From Marinobacter salexigens (GTDB lineage Bacteria; Pseudomonadota; Gammaproteobacteria; Pseudomonadales; Oleiphilaceae), in the NCBI RefSeq assembly GCF_002806945.1, contig NZ_NIHC01000001.1, positions 558,001 to 622,000 of the forward strand: 64,000 bases of DNA. Direction: 5' to 3'. Positions 46,278 to 54,585 of the stretch are shown here, one piece after another. Position numbers and translations under genes: made by a program. Every line of letters begins with the position of its first letter. The stretch's first letter is position 1. The notes beneath the pieces are model-generated. The model ran no database searches. It saw only the letters and a program-made list of their open reading frames with translations, and was not told the DNA's origin.

Positions 46278-47189
46278 TCAGCACCCCGAAGCGCTCGGGC
46301 AGCCAGTAAGGGCGCGCTCCCACTGAATGGTCACATGCTGAATATTGAACTCGTGGTTCAGCATGTGGGTGGCCTGTTCGATCACTTGATCATCATCGGT
46401 AGAATCCGGTTTTATCAGATGCACGGTCAGCGCGTTTTCGGTGGTGCTGAGCGCCCAGATGTGCAGGTGATGGGCCGACTCCACGCCGGGCAGGGCCTTC
46501 AGCTTCTCAAGCACCTCACTTGGATTGATACTCTTGGGCACCGCATCCACCGCAAGGCTGACTGAGTCTTTCAGTAACCGCCAGGTGCCGATAAAAATCA
46601 CCACCGCGATGACCAGGCTGACAACGGGATCAATCCAGCGCACGTCGGTGAGCAGGATAATAACCCCCGCAATCACTACGCCCACCGACACCAGCGTATC
46701 CGCAGCCATGTGCAGGAATGCACCTCGAATGTTCAGGTCTCCTTCCTGGCCCTTGAGAAACAGCAGCATGGTCACACCGTTGATCAGCACGCCGATGCTG
46801 GCGACAATAATGATGGTTTGGCCTACCACTTCGGCGGGCTCATTGAACCGGCGAATGGCTTCCCAGGCGATGCCACCAACAGCGGCAATCAGAAACAGGG
46901 CGTTGAACAGCGCCGCCAGAATGGTGGTTTTCTTGAGGCCATAAGTATTGCGGTCTGTGGCTTTGCGACTGGCCAGCCAACTGGCTACCCAGGCCATAAT
47001 CAGCCCCAGAACGTCACTCAGGTTGTGCCCTGCATCCGCGAGCAGAGCCAGAGAGCCCGACAGCACGCCATAAACGGCTTCAATGATCACGAACCCGAGG
47101 TTGAGAAAGACCGCAATAGCGAATGCACGGTTATGGGTGTCGAAGTGTTCTGCGTGGCTGTGACCGTTGCCGTGACTGTGGTTGTGCAT
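46278..47189 (-). CDS. Cation diffusion facilitator (CzcD-type metal exporter)
   Basis: 303 residues from the ATG at 47189, chosen because the His-rich cytoplasmic N-terminus HNHSHGNGHSHAEH starts there; a much longer upstream frame (to 47462) is not protein-like. Six membrane helices with the metal sites H55-x3-D59 in ADAGHNLSDV and HMAAD in the fifth helix. The C-terminal domain has ALPGVESAHHLHIWALS. It exports Zn2+ and perhaps Co2+ or Cd2+. The gene is convergent with uspA with no clear terminator between. Confidence 0.9.
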   Translation of the reverse strand: MHNHSHGNGHSHAEHFDTHNRAFAIAVFLNLGFVIIEAVYGVLSGSLALLADAGHNLSDVLGLIMAWVASWLASRKATDRNTYGLKKTTILAALFNALFLIAAVGGIAWEAIRRFNEPAEVVGQTIIIVASIGVLINGVTMLLFLKGQEGDLNIRGAFLHMAADTLVSVGVVIAGVIILLTDVRWIDPVVSLVIAVVIFIGTWRLLKDSVSLAVDAVPKSINPSEVLEKLKALPGVESAHHLHIWALSTTENALTVHLIKPDSTDDDQVIEQATHMLNHEFNIQHVTIQWERALTGCPSASGC

Positions 47190-47345
47190 GAAGGGCTCTG
47201 AATCGATGAAGTGGATTTGTGCCAGTAAAAACCCTGTAACTGATACAGGGCCAAGCCACATTGGAGCGGCTTTTGTATATTTGGTCAATATGGCGTTAAC
47301 TGATTGGCGGCAATCACAGGATTCTGAATAGCCAGAGGATTGTTT

Positions 47346-49034
47346 ATGGAACGCTTGAGAGGGCATGTGGTAGCACCCTCGGCGCTGATCTTTGACTGGC
47401 ATGGGACTCTGGTAGACACCCACGATGCCATGTTCAGCGCCATGGAAGACATGCTGCCGCAACTGGAAGAGTTGGGGCTGGTGGGTCAGCTGTTACCAGA
47501 AGAGCAGTGCCGCACCGAAGACGATGCCAGATTGGTACGATACATTCGCATATTCCGGCGTTTGCACCCGCGTATCCTGGCTGAGCGGCGAGTATCGAGG
47601 ACGGATATTTTCAATGCGATTTTTGGTGACAATACAGCGGCCAAACTGATAGCCCACCAAGCCTACAATCAGGCCTACCGGCGTTACTTCGGGCAGGTTC
47701 GGCCATTTCAGCCGGGTGCTTACGAATATTTGTCGGCGTTGAAGGCCATGGGCATCCGGTTGGCCGTGGCCACCAACAGAAACCGGGAGTTTTTCGATAA
47801 GGAACTGAAAACCGTTGACGAGGGTCGCTGGCAGGATCTTTTTGAAGTTGCCATTTGCGCTGATGATGTTACGGAATACAAACCTGACCCTCAGGTGATC
47901 CACACCATATTGGAAAAAATGAACCTCCCGGCGAACGGGCGTGCCTGGTACATGGGTGATAGCTACGTGGATATGCTAACTGCCCACCGTGCCGGGATTT
48001 CCGGCGTTTTTTATAACGGTGCCCAATGGGAGGCGGACCGGATTCGAGGCTGGTTTACCCGCCGGGACGAGCCCGTGGCGGTTTTGGACAGTTTTGAAGA
48101 GCTTATGGATTTACTGGCCCTGATTGAGCGTGAGGAACCGGAGAAGTTCCTGCAACTGCCAGCGGAAGTGAGGCCTTCTCCCTTCCCGCCACCAGAGCGC
48201 CCGGAACCTCGCATAGAGCCCGACTGGCATCCCGCTGTGGTCAAGCTCATACGGCCTGAGGTGATCCTGTTTGATTGGCACGCCACGCTGGTGGATACCC
48301 TGGATGCCATGTACCACGCTGTGGATGACATGTTCCCGGATTTTTACAAACTCGGGTTGATGGAGCGCATGGTTGCCCCTGAAGACAGTAAAACGCCGGA
48401 AGATGCAAAACTGGTGGCTTATGTGCGCGAGTTTGCCAAGCTTCACCCCAAGGTGAAGGCCGACCGCAAAATCTCCCGCACGGATATCTTTGAAGTGCTG
48501 TTCGGTGATGATCAGGAAGCAAAGCAGATTGCTCACAAGGCCTTCAATCACCATTACCGCAATCATTACGGCACCGTAAAAGCCTTTGAGGCTAAAGTCC
48601 GTGCCGTGCTGGAAGGTCTGCGCCGCCTGAACATTCAGGTGGGAGTTATCACCAATCGCGACCGGGAGTTTTTCGAACACGAACTGGCGGCGGTGGAGGA
48701 TACAGGTTGGGTGGAGCTGTTTGATGTGGACGTTTGCGGCGATGATACACCCCTGCGCAAACCCCATCCGGATCAGCTCTTGCTGGCGGTTCAGAAGCTG
48801 GATTACCCGCCCGACCCCAGTGTCTGGTACGTGGGTGACAGCACCACGGATGTGATTGCCGCCAAGCGCGCGGGCATGACCTCCGTGTTTTTCAACGGCG
48901 CACAGTGGGATCTGCCCTGGCTGAACCGGATATTCCCTGGCACTCACAAGCATCCGGACAAGCCGGATGTGGTGGTGAATGATTTCTCGGAATTCTGGGC
49001 GTTGGTGCTGGCGTGCGAGGTTGGGCCGCCCTGA
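47346..49034 (+). CDS. Tandem two-domain HAD-superfamily hydrolase
   Basis: 562 residues built as two copies of a HAD unit (about 10-260 and 300-555) with extensive similarity, e.g. SRTDIFNAIFGD against SRTDIFEVLFGD and VFYNGAQWE against VFFNGAQWD. Motif II (TNRNREFF/TNRDREFF), motif III lysine (YKPDP/RKPHP) and motif IV (MGDSYVD/VGDSTTD) are intact in both. Motif I is D17-W-H19-G-T and D310-W-H312-A-T: the second aspartate of DxD, the general acid/base, is His in both. SD GAGGA precedes the ATG. Substrate unknown; distantly like phosphoglycolate phosphatase. Confidence 0.82.
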   Translation: MERLRGHVVAPSALIFDWHGTLVDTHDAMFSAMEDMLPQLEELGLVGQLLPEEQCRTEDDARLVRYIRIFRRLHPRILAERRVSRTDIFNAIFGDNTAAKLIAHQAYNQAYRRYFGQVRPFQPGAYEYLSALKAMGIRLAVATNRNREFFDKELKTVDEGRWQDLFEVAICADDVTEYKPDPQVIHTILEKMNLPANGRAWYMGDSYVDMLTAHRAGISGVFYNGAQWEADRIRGWFTRRDEPVAVLDSFEELMDLLALIEREEPEKFLQLPAEVRPSPFPPPERPEPRIEPDWHPAVVKLIRPEVILFDWHATLVDTLDAMYHAVDDMFPDFYKLGLMERMVAPEDSKTPEDAKLVAYVREFAKLHPKVKADRKISRTDIFEVLFGDDQEAKQIAHKAFNHHYRNHYGTVKAFEAKVRAVLEGLRRLNIQVGVITNRDREFFEHELAAVEDTGWVELFDVDVCGDDTPLRKPHPDQLLLAVQKLDYPPDPSVWYVGDSTTDVIAAKRAGMTSVFFNGAQWDLPWLNRIFPGTHKHPDKPDVVVNDFSEFWALVLACEVGPP

Positions 49035-49043
49035 TGGGTTGGC

Positions 49044-50576
49044 TTAAAGCTCCTCCAGGTGTTCCAGCAAATAATTAGCCCGCTTCAACAGGGCTTCGCG
49101 TTTCTCCGGCTTCTGCTTGTCCCAGTTGCGGTACATCATACCCATGCGCGGATTGCCCTCGAAGTCCGCCCGGTGCCGGTCAATAAAGTGCCAATACAGG
49201 GAGTTGAACGGGCAAGCGTCCGATTCGGTACTTTTGCTGACCTTGTAGTGGCAGTTGGCGCAGTGGTCAGACATCCGTTGAATATACTTGCCGCTGGCGG
49301 CGTAAGGTTTTGAGCCAAGGTAGCCGCCATCGGCATGCATTACCATGCCCAGCACGTTGGGCAGCTCTACCCAGTCGTAAGCATCGGCATAAACAGCCAG
49401 GTACCAGTCGCAAATTTCATCCGGTGCGATGCCTGCCAGCAGTGCGAAGTTGCCGGTCACCATAAGCCTCTGGATGTGATGGGCGTAGGCGTTGCGCCGG
49501 GTGGCGTCGATGGCCTTGTGCATACAGCGCATTTTCGTTTCACCGGTCCAGTAAAACCAGGGCAGGGCGCGGATGTTACCAAGGCGATTTTCCTTGGCAT
49601 AACCCGGCATGTGCAGCCAATAGATACCCCGCACGAACTCGCGCCAGCCAAGAATCTGGCGGATAAAACCTTCTACCGCATTGATGGGTGCTTGCCCGGC
49701 GTACCAGGCTCTTGCGGCGGCTTCACACACAGCGAGTGGGTCGAGCAGGCCGCAGTTGATATAGGGCGAGAGAATCGAGTGGAATAGCCAGTCTTCTGTG
49801 TCAGACATGGTGTCCTGATAATCGCCGAAACAGGGCAGGGCAAACTCGAAAAAGTAGTCGAGGGCTTCTTGTGCTTCCTCCGGCGTGACTGCAAAGTGAA
49901 AATCCTCTGTAGTGCCGAAGTGATCGGGGAAGTGCTGCTCAACCAGATCAATCACCTCACGGGTTATGGTATCCGGCTCAATCCTGAAGGGCGCAGGCGC
50001 GGGTGGTTTGCCACTCCATTTGCGCCGGTTGTCGGCATCGAAGTTCCAGTTGCCGCCTTCCGGTTTGTCGTCCGGAGTCATCAATAGCCCGGTTTTGCGG
50101 CGCATTTCCCGGTAGAAGAACTCCATACGCAGCTGCTTGCGGCCTTCGGCCCAGTCTGCAAACTCTTTTTTGCTGGCAATGAAACGGGTGTCGGTGCGGA
50201 TTTCTACCGGCACGCCAAGCCGTTCCTGCCATTGGCTTATCTGATCGTGCAGGCGCCATTCGCCGCACTCGGTTGTGATGATCTTGTCTGGCTGCAAGTC
50301 TTCAAGGAGGTGGGATATAACGCCTTCAAGGTTTTGATGTTTGTTGTCCGGGTGGTAATGCTGGTAGTGAACCTGCCAGCCGTCTTGCTTCAGTCGCTGC
50401 GCAAAGTGGCGCATGGCACTGAACAGCAGAACCAGTTTTTTCTTGTGGTGGTTGGTGTAGCTGGCCTCCTCATGAACTTCCGCCATAACAAGGGTATCGC
50501 GTTCCGGGTCAGCTCCCTCGAGGGCACTGATATCGGTTGTCAGCTGATCACCAAGAATCAGAATCAGGTTGGTCAT
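49044..50576 (-). CDS. Photolyase/cryptochrome-related protein, FeS-BCP (PhrB-like)
   Basis: 510 residues. N-terminal LILILGDQL and the deoxyribodipyrimidine-photolyase-related layout; WREFVRGIYWLHMPGY and ALPWFYWTGETKMRCMHKAI in the FAD-binding part. Cysteines expected to hold a 4Fe-4S cluster are visible: one in KMRCMHK (near 350) and three in DHCANCHYKV and DACPFN (near 440-460). The family repairs (6-4) photoproducts or acts as a light sensor. Convergent with the HAD gene, with nine bases between. Confidence 0.9.
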   Translation of the reverse strand: MTNLILILGDQLTTDISALEGADPERDTLVMAEVHEEASYTNHHKKKLVLLFSAMRHFAQRLKQDGWQVHYQHYHPDNKHQNLEGVISHLLEDLQPDKIITTECGEWRLHDQISQWQERLGVPVEIRTDTRFIASKKEFADWAEGRKQLRMEFFYREMRRKTGLLMTPDDKPEGGNWNFDADNRRKWSGKPPAPAPFRIEPDTITREVIDLVEQHFPDHFGTTEDFHFAVTPEEAQEALDYFFEFALPCFGDYQDTMSDTEDWLFHSILSPYINCGLLDPLAVCEAAARAWYAGQAPINAVEGFIRQILGWREFVRGIYWLHMPGYAKENRLGNIRALPWFYWTGETKMRCMHKAIDATRRNAYAHHIQRLMVTGNFALLAGIAPDEICDWYLAVYADAYDWVELPNVLGMVMHADGGYLGSKPYAASGKYIQRMSDHCANCHYKVSKSTESDACPFNSLYWHFIDRHRADFEGNPRMGMMYRNWDKQKPEKREALLKRANYLLEHLEEL

Positions 50577-50725
50577 GGGGGGGATGCTCCGTGTGTCGGC
50601 GGGCTTTCAGGCTTGCGCACCTGAGAAGGGCTGGGGGGTACTTACCCATAGTAGGTAGCCAGAATACGCACTAGGCACAAGGGTAGTTCATGTTTCAAGC
50701 TGATAAAATTCCGGTATTCGCCAAG

Positions 50726-50739
50726 ATGACTCGCATCAA
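50726..50739. promoter_or_regulatory. FNR/DNR-like box upstream of hemN
   Basis: ATGACTCGCATCAA, 8 of 10 match to TTGAT-N4-ATCAA, centred about 86 bases before the hemN ATG. hemN is a known FNR/ANR-type target in related bacteria. Confidence 0.5.
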
Positions 50740-50817
50740 CATGCGCCTGGCCCGGTTAGCATACAATGCCCTTACATCACGGCTGATCCCACACATTACA
50801 CGCTCAGAGTGTTTATT

Positions 50818-52236
50818 ATGGCTTCCGATTCCGCACCACAAACAGCTGAATCCACACTCCCGGAATTTATCTGGGACGATGCGCTGATCAGGCGCTACGA
50901 TCTCAGTGGTCCTCGATACACCTCTTACCCCACGGCGGTGGAGTTCAACCAGAGCTACCCGGTGGAACAGATGGTGGAGGCAGCCGCCCGCAGCAAGGCC
51001 AGCAACCGTCCGCTATCTCTGTACACCCATCTGCCGTTTTGCGCGCACCTTTGTTATTACTGTGCGTGCAATAAGGTGATCACCAAAAAGCGCGATAAGG
51101 CCATGCCTTATGTGGAGCGTGTTCTCAAGGAAGCGGCCATGCAATCTGAGCTGTTCGGCTCGGACCGGCCAGTAAAGCAGTTGCACTGGGGTGGTGGTAC
51201 CCCCACGTTTTTGCCCAGGGATGTCATGCAGGAGCTCATGGGGGGCTATGCAGAGTTGTTTAACCTGCAAAACGATGCTGAGCATGATTACAGTGTGGAA
51301 ATTGATCCCCGGGAAGTGGATCAGGACACCCTGCCAACCCTCTGGGAGCTTGGGTTTAACCGAATCAGCCTTGGGGTGCAGGATGTAAACCCGGAAGTCC
51401 AGAAGGCGGTTAACCGCATACAACCCCGGGAAATGACCGAGGCTGTGCTCAAGGAAGCCCGCCACCTCGGCTTCGGCTCCATCAACCTGGACCTGATTTA
51501 CGGCTTGCCCCACCAGACCCCGGAGAGTTTCTCGGATACTCTGGAAGCGGTTCTCGAAATGTCACCAGACAGACTGTCGGTGTTCAGTTACGCGCACCTG
51601 CCGGATCGCTTTTACCCGCAAACCCGGATCAAGGACGATACGCTGCCAACGCCCCAGCAAAAGCTGACCATTCTGCACAACACCATTAACCGGCTTCTGG
51701 AAGCGGGTTACGAATACATAGGTATGGACCACTTTGCCAAGCCGGATGACAGCCTGGCGGTGGCCCAGCGCGCCGGAAAATTGCACCGGAACTTCCAGGG
51801 TTACACTACCCATTCAGACTGCGATCTGGTGTCTCTGGGGGTTTCCGCCATTGGTCAGACTGACGATGCCTACTTCCAGAATAATCACGATTTACCCGCC
51901 TGGGAGGCATCCATCGATGCAGGCAAACTGGCCATCACCAAAGGTGTGAATCTGACTCGGGATGACCGCATTCGCCGCTGGGTAATTGGTCAGCTTATTT
52001 GTCAGTTCCGCCTGGATCGACAGCAGTTTGCTGCTGAATGGCGGGAAGATTTTGACCAGTATTTTGCGGATGAGCTGGCCCGGTTGCGGCCGATGATGGC
52101 CGATGAGTTGATTAGTGATAATGGCCAGGTTTTGCAGGTTGAGCCGGCCGGGCGACTGCTGATTCGCGCCATTTGCCAGATTTTCGATTTCTACCGCAAG
52201 GAAGGTGCAAGCCAGCGATTCTCTCGCATTATCTGA
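50818..52236 (+). CDS. hemN: Oxygen-independent coproporphyrinogen III oxidase
   Basis: 472 residues from the ATG at 50818; a GTG three codons earlier is possible. Radical-SAM motif C75-A-H-L-C79-Y-Y-C82 followed by C84, as in E. coli HemN, and HWGGGTPTFL (SAM-binding). Decarboxylates two propionates of coproporphyrinogen III without O2, supporting heme synthesis during denitrification. Preceded by a candidate FNR/DNR box and followed by a hairpin. Confidence 0.96.
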   Translation: MASDSAPQTAESTLPEFIWDDALIRRYDLSGPRYTSYPTAVEFNQSYPVEQMVEAAARSKASNRPLSLYTHLPFCAHLCYYCACNKVITKKRDKAMPYVERVLKEAAMQSELFGSDRPVKQLHWGGGTPTFLPRDVMQELMGGYAELFNLQNDAEHDYSVEIDPREVDQDTLPTLWELGFNRISLGVQDVNPEVQKAVNRIQPREMTEAVLKEARHLGFGSINLDLIYGLPHQTPESFSDTLEAVLEMSPDRLSVFSYAHLPDRFYPQTRIKDDTLPTPQQKLTILHNTINRLLEAGYEYIGMDHFAKPDDSLAVAQRAGKLHRNFQGYTTHSDCDLVSLGVSAIGQTDDAYFQNNHDLPAWEASIDAGKLAITKGVNLTRDDRIRRWVIGQLICQFRLDRQQFAAEWREDFDQYFADELARLRPMMADELISDNGQVLQVEPAGRLLIRAICQIFDFYRKEGASQRFSRII

Positions 52237-52258
52237 CCTCGTTTTATCTTGTCTTCCC

Positions 52259-52279
52259 CCGGGGCAGTCTGTGCCCCGG
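52259..52279 (+). terminator. Hairpin after hemN
   Basis: CCGGGGCA (52259-52266) pairs with TGCCCCGG (52272-52279) around a 5-base loop, 23 bases after the stop. The following AAATTTGTT is a weak T-tract, so termination may be partial. Confidence 0.55.
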
Positions 52280-52544
52280 AAATTTGTTACGACCCCTAAA
52301 GACTGGACTACTGCCTTTGTTTGGCGTAACTTCTAGAGCTTCTTTTCAGGATTCTTAGAAAAAACTTCCCTGATTCAATGGCTTTGCGCTTGTAATACAC
52401 TCTTTTTCGGCTTGCATTGCGGCCGGAAGAAAATAGCCTCTGCCAGCTGACTTCAGGGCCAAAGGGGCTGCAATTACAATGACTACTAAACAAATTTCCA
52501 GGCTGTACATACACCTCCGCTTTCTTTAGCGACTCTCATACCTT

Positions 52545-52587
52545 GGCGAAATAGCGGCTCCGCTTTTCGCCGACACCGCACCGGTGT
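52545..52587 (+). promoter_or_regulatory. Two adjacent hairpins in the leader of the symporter gene
   Basis: Hairpin 1 (52545-52571) pairs GGCGAAA-AGCGG with CCGCT-TTTCGCC with one bulged base; hairpin 2 (52573-52587) pairs ACACCG with CGGTGT over a 3-base loop. They lie 119-161 bases before the symporter start in an otherwise featureless 469-base interval (52237-52705). Could be a structured leader or terminator-like; no riboswitch class recognised. Confidence 0.35.
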
Positions 52588-52705
52588 TCTCGCACTGTTC
52601 ATTTTCCGCGATTGGCGGGCTTTCTGAATATCTGTGCCGCAGGTAAACGAATAAATGTGTTCGGCGCCTGCTCAATTGGCACTGTGGTCGTAAAGAGGTT
52701 GTGTT

Positions 52706-54388
52706 TTGAACGAAAGTGGCTTTGTTCAGTTCTCGATACTGACAATCATGATCTTGCTGGTGGGCTTTTATGGCGGTACTTATCTGCTCACCCTGCTAAT
52801 ACGCAAAAAAGAAGAAGATACATCGGGTTTTATGGTTGCCGGCCATAACGTAGGCTTTGGCATGGGTGCAGCCAGTATGACCGCAACCTGGATATGGGCA
52901 GCGTCTTTTTATGCGGCGGCTACATCCGGTTATACCTATGGCGTGTCCGGACCGATCCATTATGGCCTGTGGGGCGCCTTGATGATCCTGTTCATCTACC
53001 CGTTTGGCCGGCGTTTTCGCAAACTGGCGCCCAATGGCCATACCCTTGGAGAGCTCATCCACGCACGCCATGGCTCCTCCAGCCAGCTGATACTGGCCGG
53101 CTCCAACATTCTCGGCAGTATTATCAGCCTGATGGTGAACTTCACCGCTGCGGGTGCCCTGGTATCAGTACTGTCGCCCTTGTCGTTTCAAACTGGCGTG
53201 CTGGTTGCCGGTGTGGGTGTGCTCAGCTATACCCTGACCTCGGGTTTCCGGGCTTCCGTTTTCACGGATTTCGCCCAGCTTGTTGCCTTGATGGCGATAA
53301 CGGTAGTGATCATTCCTGCGGTGCTGTTTGCGGTGGGCGGGCCATCGGTCATGGTCAGCGGCCTTGAGAACCTCACCAGCGAGCAAGCCGATTTTTTCTC
53401 GGTCGATGCCATCATGAACCAGGGGGCGCCGTTTTTTGTTGCCGTTCTGGCGTATGCTATCGGTAACCAGACCATATCCCAGCGCTTGTTTGCGGTGCGT
53501 GAGAAACACATCAAGCGGACCTTTGTTACAGCGACGCTTGGTTATGGTGCCATTGTTATCGGTCTTGGCATGATCGGGCTGATGGCACTGACCGTGGGTG
53601 TGGAGCCGGTAAACGGCAACATGAACAACCTGATTCCGCAAATGGTTTCCACCTATCTTCCCCCGGTGTTTGTGGGCTTGTTCTTCGTGTTGGTGATCGG
53701 GGCTCTGTCATCCACCGCGGATTCGGATTTGTCTGCCTTGTCTACCATAGTGATGGCCGATATTTACGGCAAAAACATCGCGAAGAATGACCCCAACCCC
53801 AAAACAATGCTGTTGGTTGGTCGCTCGACCATGATTGTTGCAACTGTGGCGGGTTTGATTTTTGCCAGTTTCTCGCTGGATATCCTGGTGATGCTGGTGT
53901 TTGTTGGCGCCCTGTGGGGGGCCATTGTATTCCCGGTTATTGTCAGCTGTTACTGGGACAGGGTAACCAATGCGGCCTTCACCTGGTCTGTGGTTATTGC
54001 TATGGCGCTGTTCTGTATCGCGCGCTTTGAGCTGCTGGAAATGACCGGAGCCACGGTACTTTTCTTTGAAATACTGGCATCGGTTGGTGGCGCCGTTGTA
54101 TTCGGGCTTATGGCATTTGGTTTCTTTGGCCGCGCAGTAGGTTTGGGGGTTGGCGTGGTTTCGGGACTGATTTTGTTGGTGTACGCCACGGGTTTTCTGC
54201 GGGACTACATGGTGCTTACCGCTTCTCTCACAGCATACGGCGCCAGCGCCATAGTCTGTACTGCCATGACACTGCGCAGTAAAGAACGATTTGATTTTGA
54301 CCTGATCAAGCAGCGCGTTGGCAGTTACGACGTGCCTGCAGATAAAGAAGAAAATGAACCCACAATGATTCCTGAAGGAGCACACTGA
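52706..54388 (+). CDS. Sodium/solute symporter (SSS family)
   Basis: 560 residues from a TTG start (SD AGAGG upstream). About 13-14 membrane helices; SSS landmarks are FMVAGHNVGFGMGAASMTATW near residue 45, GLFFVLVIGALSSTADSDLSALSTI and the Na+-site serines there. The closest character is that of proline/urea/pantothenate-type symporters, but substrate is not readable. Its stop overlaps the ATG of a 43-residue membrane peptide, probably an auxiliary subunit. The leader contains two hairpins. Confidence 0.9.
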   Translation: MNESGFVQFSILTIMILLVGFYGGTYLLTLLIRKKEEDTSGFMVAGHNVGFGMGAASMTATWIWAASFYAAATSGYTYGVSGPIHYGLWGALMILFIYPFGRRFRKLAPNGHTLGELIHARHGSSSQLILAGSNILGSIISLMVNFTAAGALVSVLSPLSFQTGVLVAGVGVLSYTLTSGFRASVFTDFAQLVALMAITVVIIPAVLFAVGGPSVMVSGLENLTSEQADFFSVDAIMNQGAPFFVAVLAYAIGNQTISQRLFAVREKHIKRTFVTATLGYGAIVIGLGMIGLMALTVGVEPVNGNMNNLIPQMVSTYLPPVFVGLFFVLVIGALSSTADSDLSALSTIVMADIYGKNIAKNDPNPKTMLLVGRSTMIVATVAGLIFASFSLDILVMLVFVGALWGAIVFPVIVSCYWDRVTNAAFTWSVVIAMALFCIARFELLEMTGATVLFFEILASVGGAVVFGLMAFGFFGRAVGLGVGVVSGLILLVYATGFLRDYMVLTASLTAYGASAIVCTAMTLRSKERFDFDLIKQRVGSYDVPADKEENEPTMIPEGAH

Positions 54389-54519
54389 TGAGTGAACTCG
54401 TCTATGGTAGTTATATTCTGGTTTGGCCGGTATTGACCTTGGGGGTGCTGGCTGTCATTTGCGGTGCGGTTATCAAGGATGCCGTGCAGGCGCGCCAGTC
54501 GGACCGCGACATGGTCTGA
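54388..54519 (+). CDS. 43-aa small transporter subunit partnered with the symporter
   Basis: Starts on an ATGA overlap with the symporter stop (SD GAAGGAG). 43 residues: one membrane helix (about 9-29, YILVWPVLTLGVLAVICG) and a charged cytoplasmic tail (KDAVQARQSDRDMV). Tiny one-helix proteins of this kind follow SSS and NSS transporter genes and are annotated as small transporter subunits. Followed 21 bases later by a strong terminator, so the two genes form a complete unit. Confidence 0.8.
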   Translation: MSELVYGSYILVWPVLTLGVLAVICGAVIKDAVQARQSDRDMV

Positions 54520-54540
54520 TGCGTGGATGAAACGACATGA

Positions 54541-54568
54541 AAACGGGAGCCCTATGGCTCCCGTTTTT
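54541..54568. terminator. Rho-independent terminator, convergent
   Basis: AAAACGGGAGCC (54541-54552) pairs with GGCTCCCGTTTT (54557-54568) over a 4-base loop and is flanked by A4 and T5. It ends the symporter operon and probably the chemoreceptor gene on the other strand (stop at 54586). Confidence 0.88.
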
Positions 54569-54585
54569 ATTTTGAGCATAGGCAC

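Noticed and set aside
46278-47462. A 91-residue N-terminal extension of the CDF exporter
   Set aside because: The extension has no family similarity and overlaps the promoter of the HAD gene, whereas the His-rich start at 47189 is a known family feature.
52480-52530. A 16-codon frame (ATG near 52479) in the symporter leader
   Set aside because: Poorly spaced ribosome site and no regulatory codon pattern; not distinguishable from chance.
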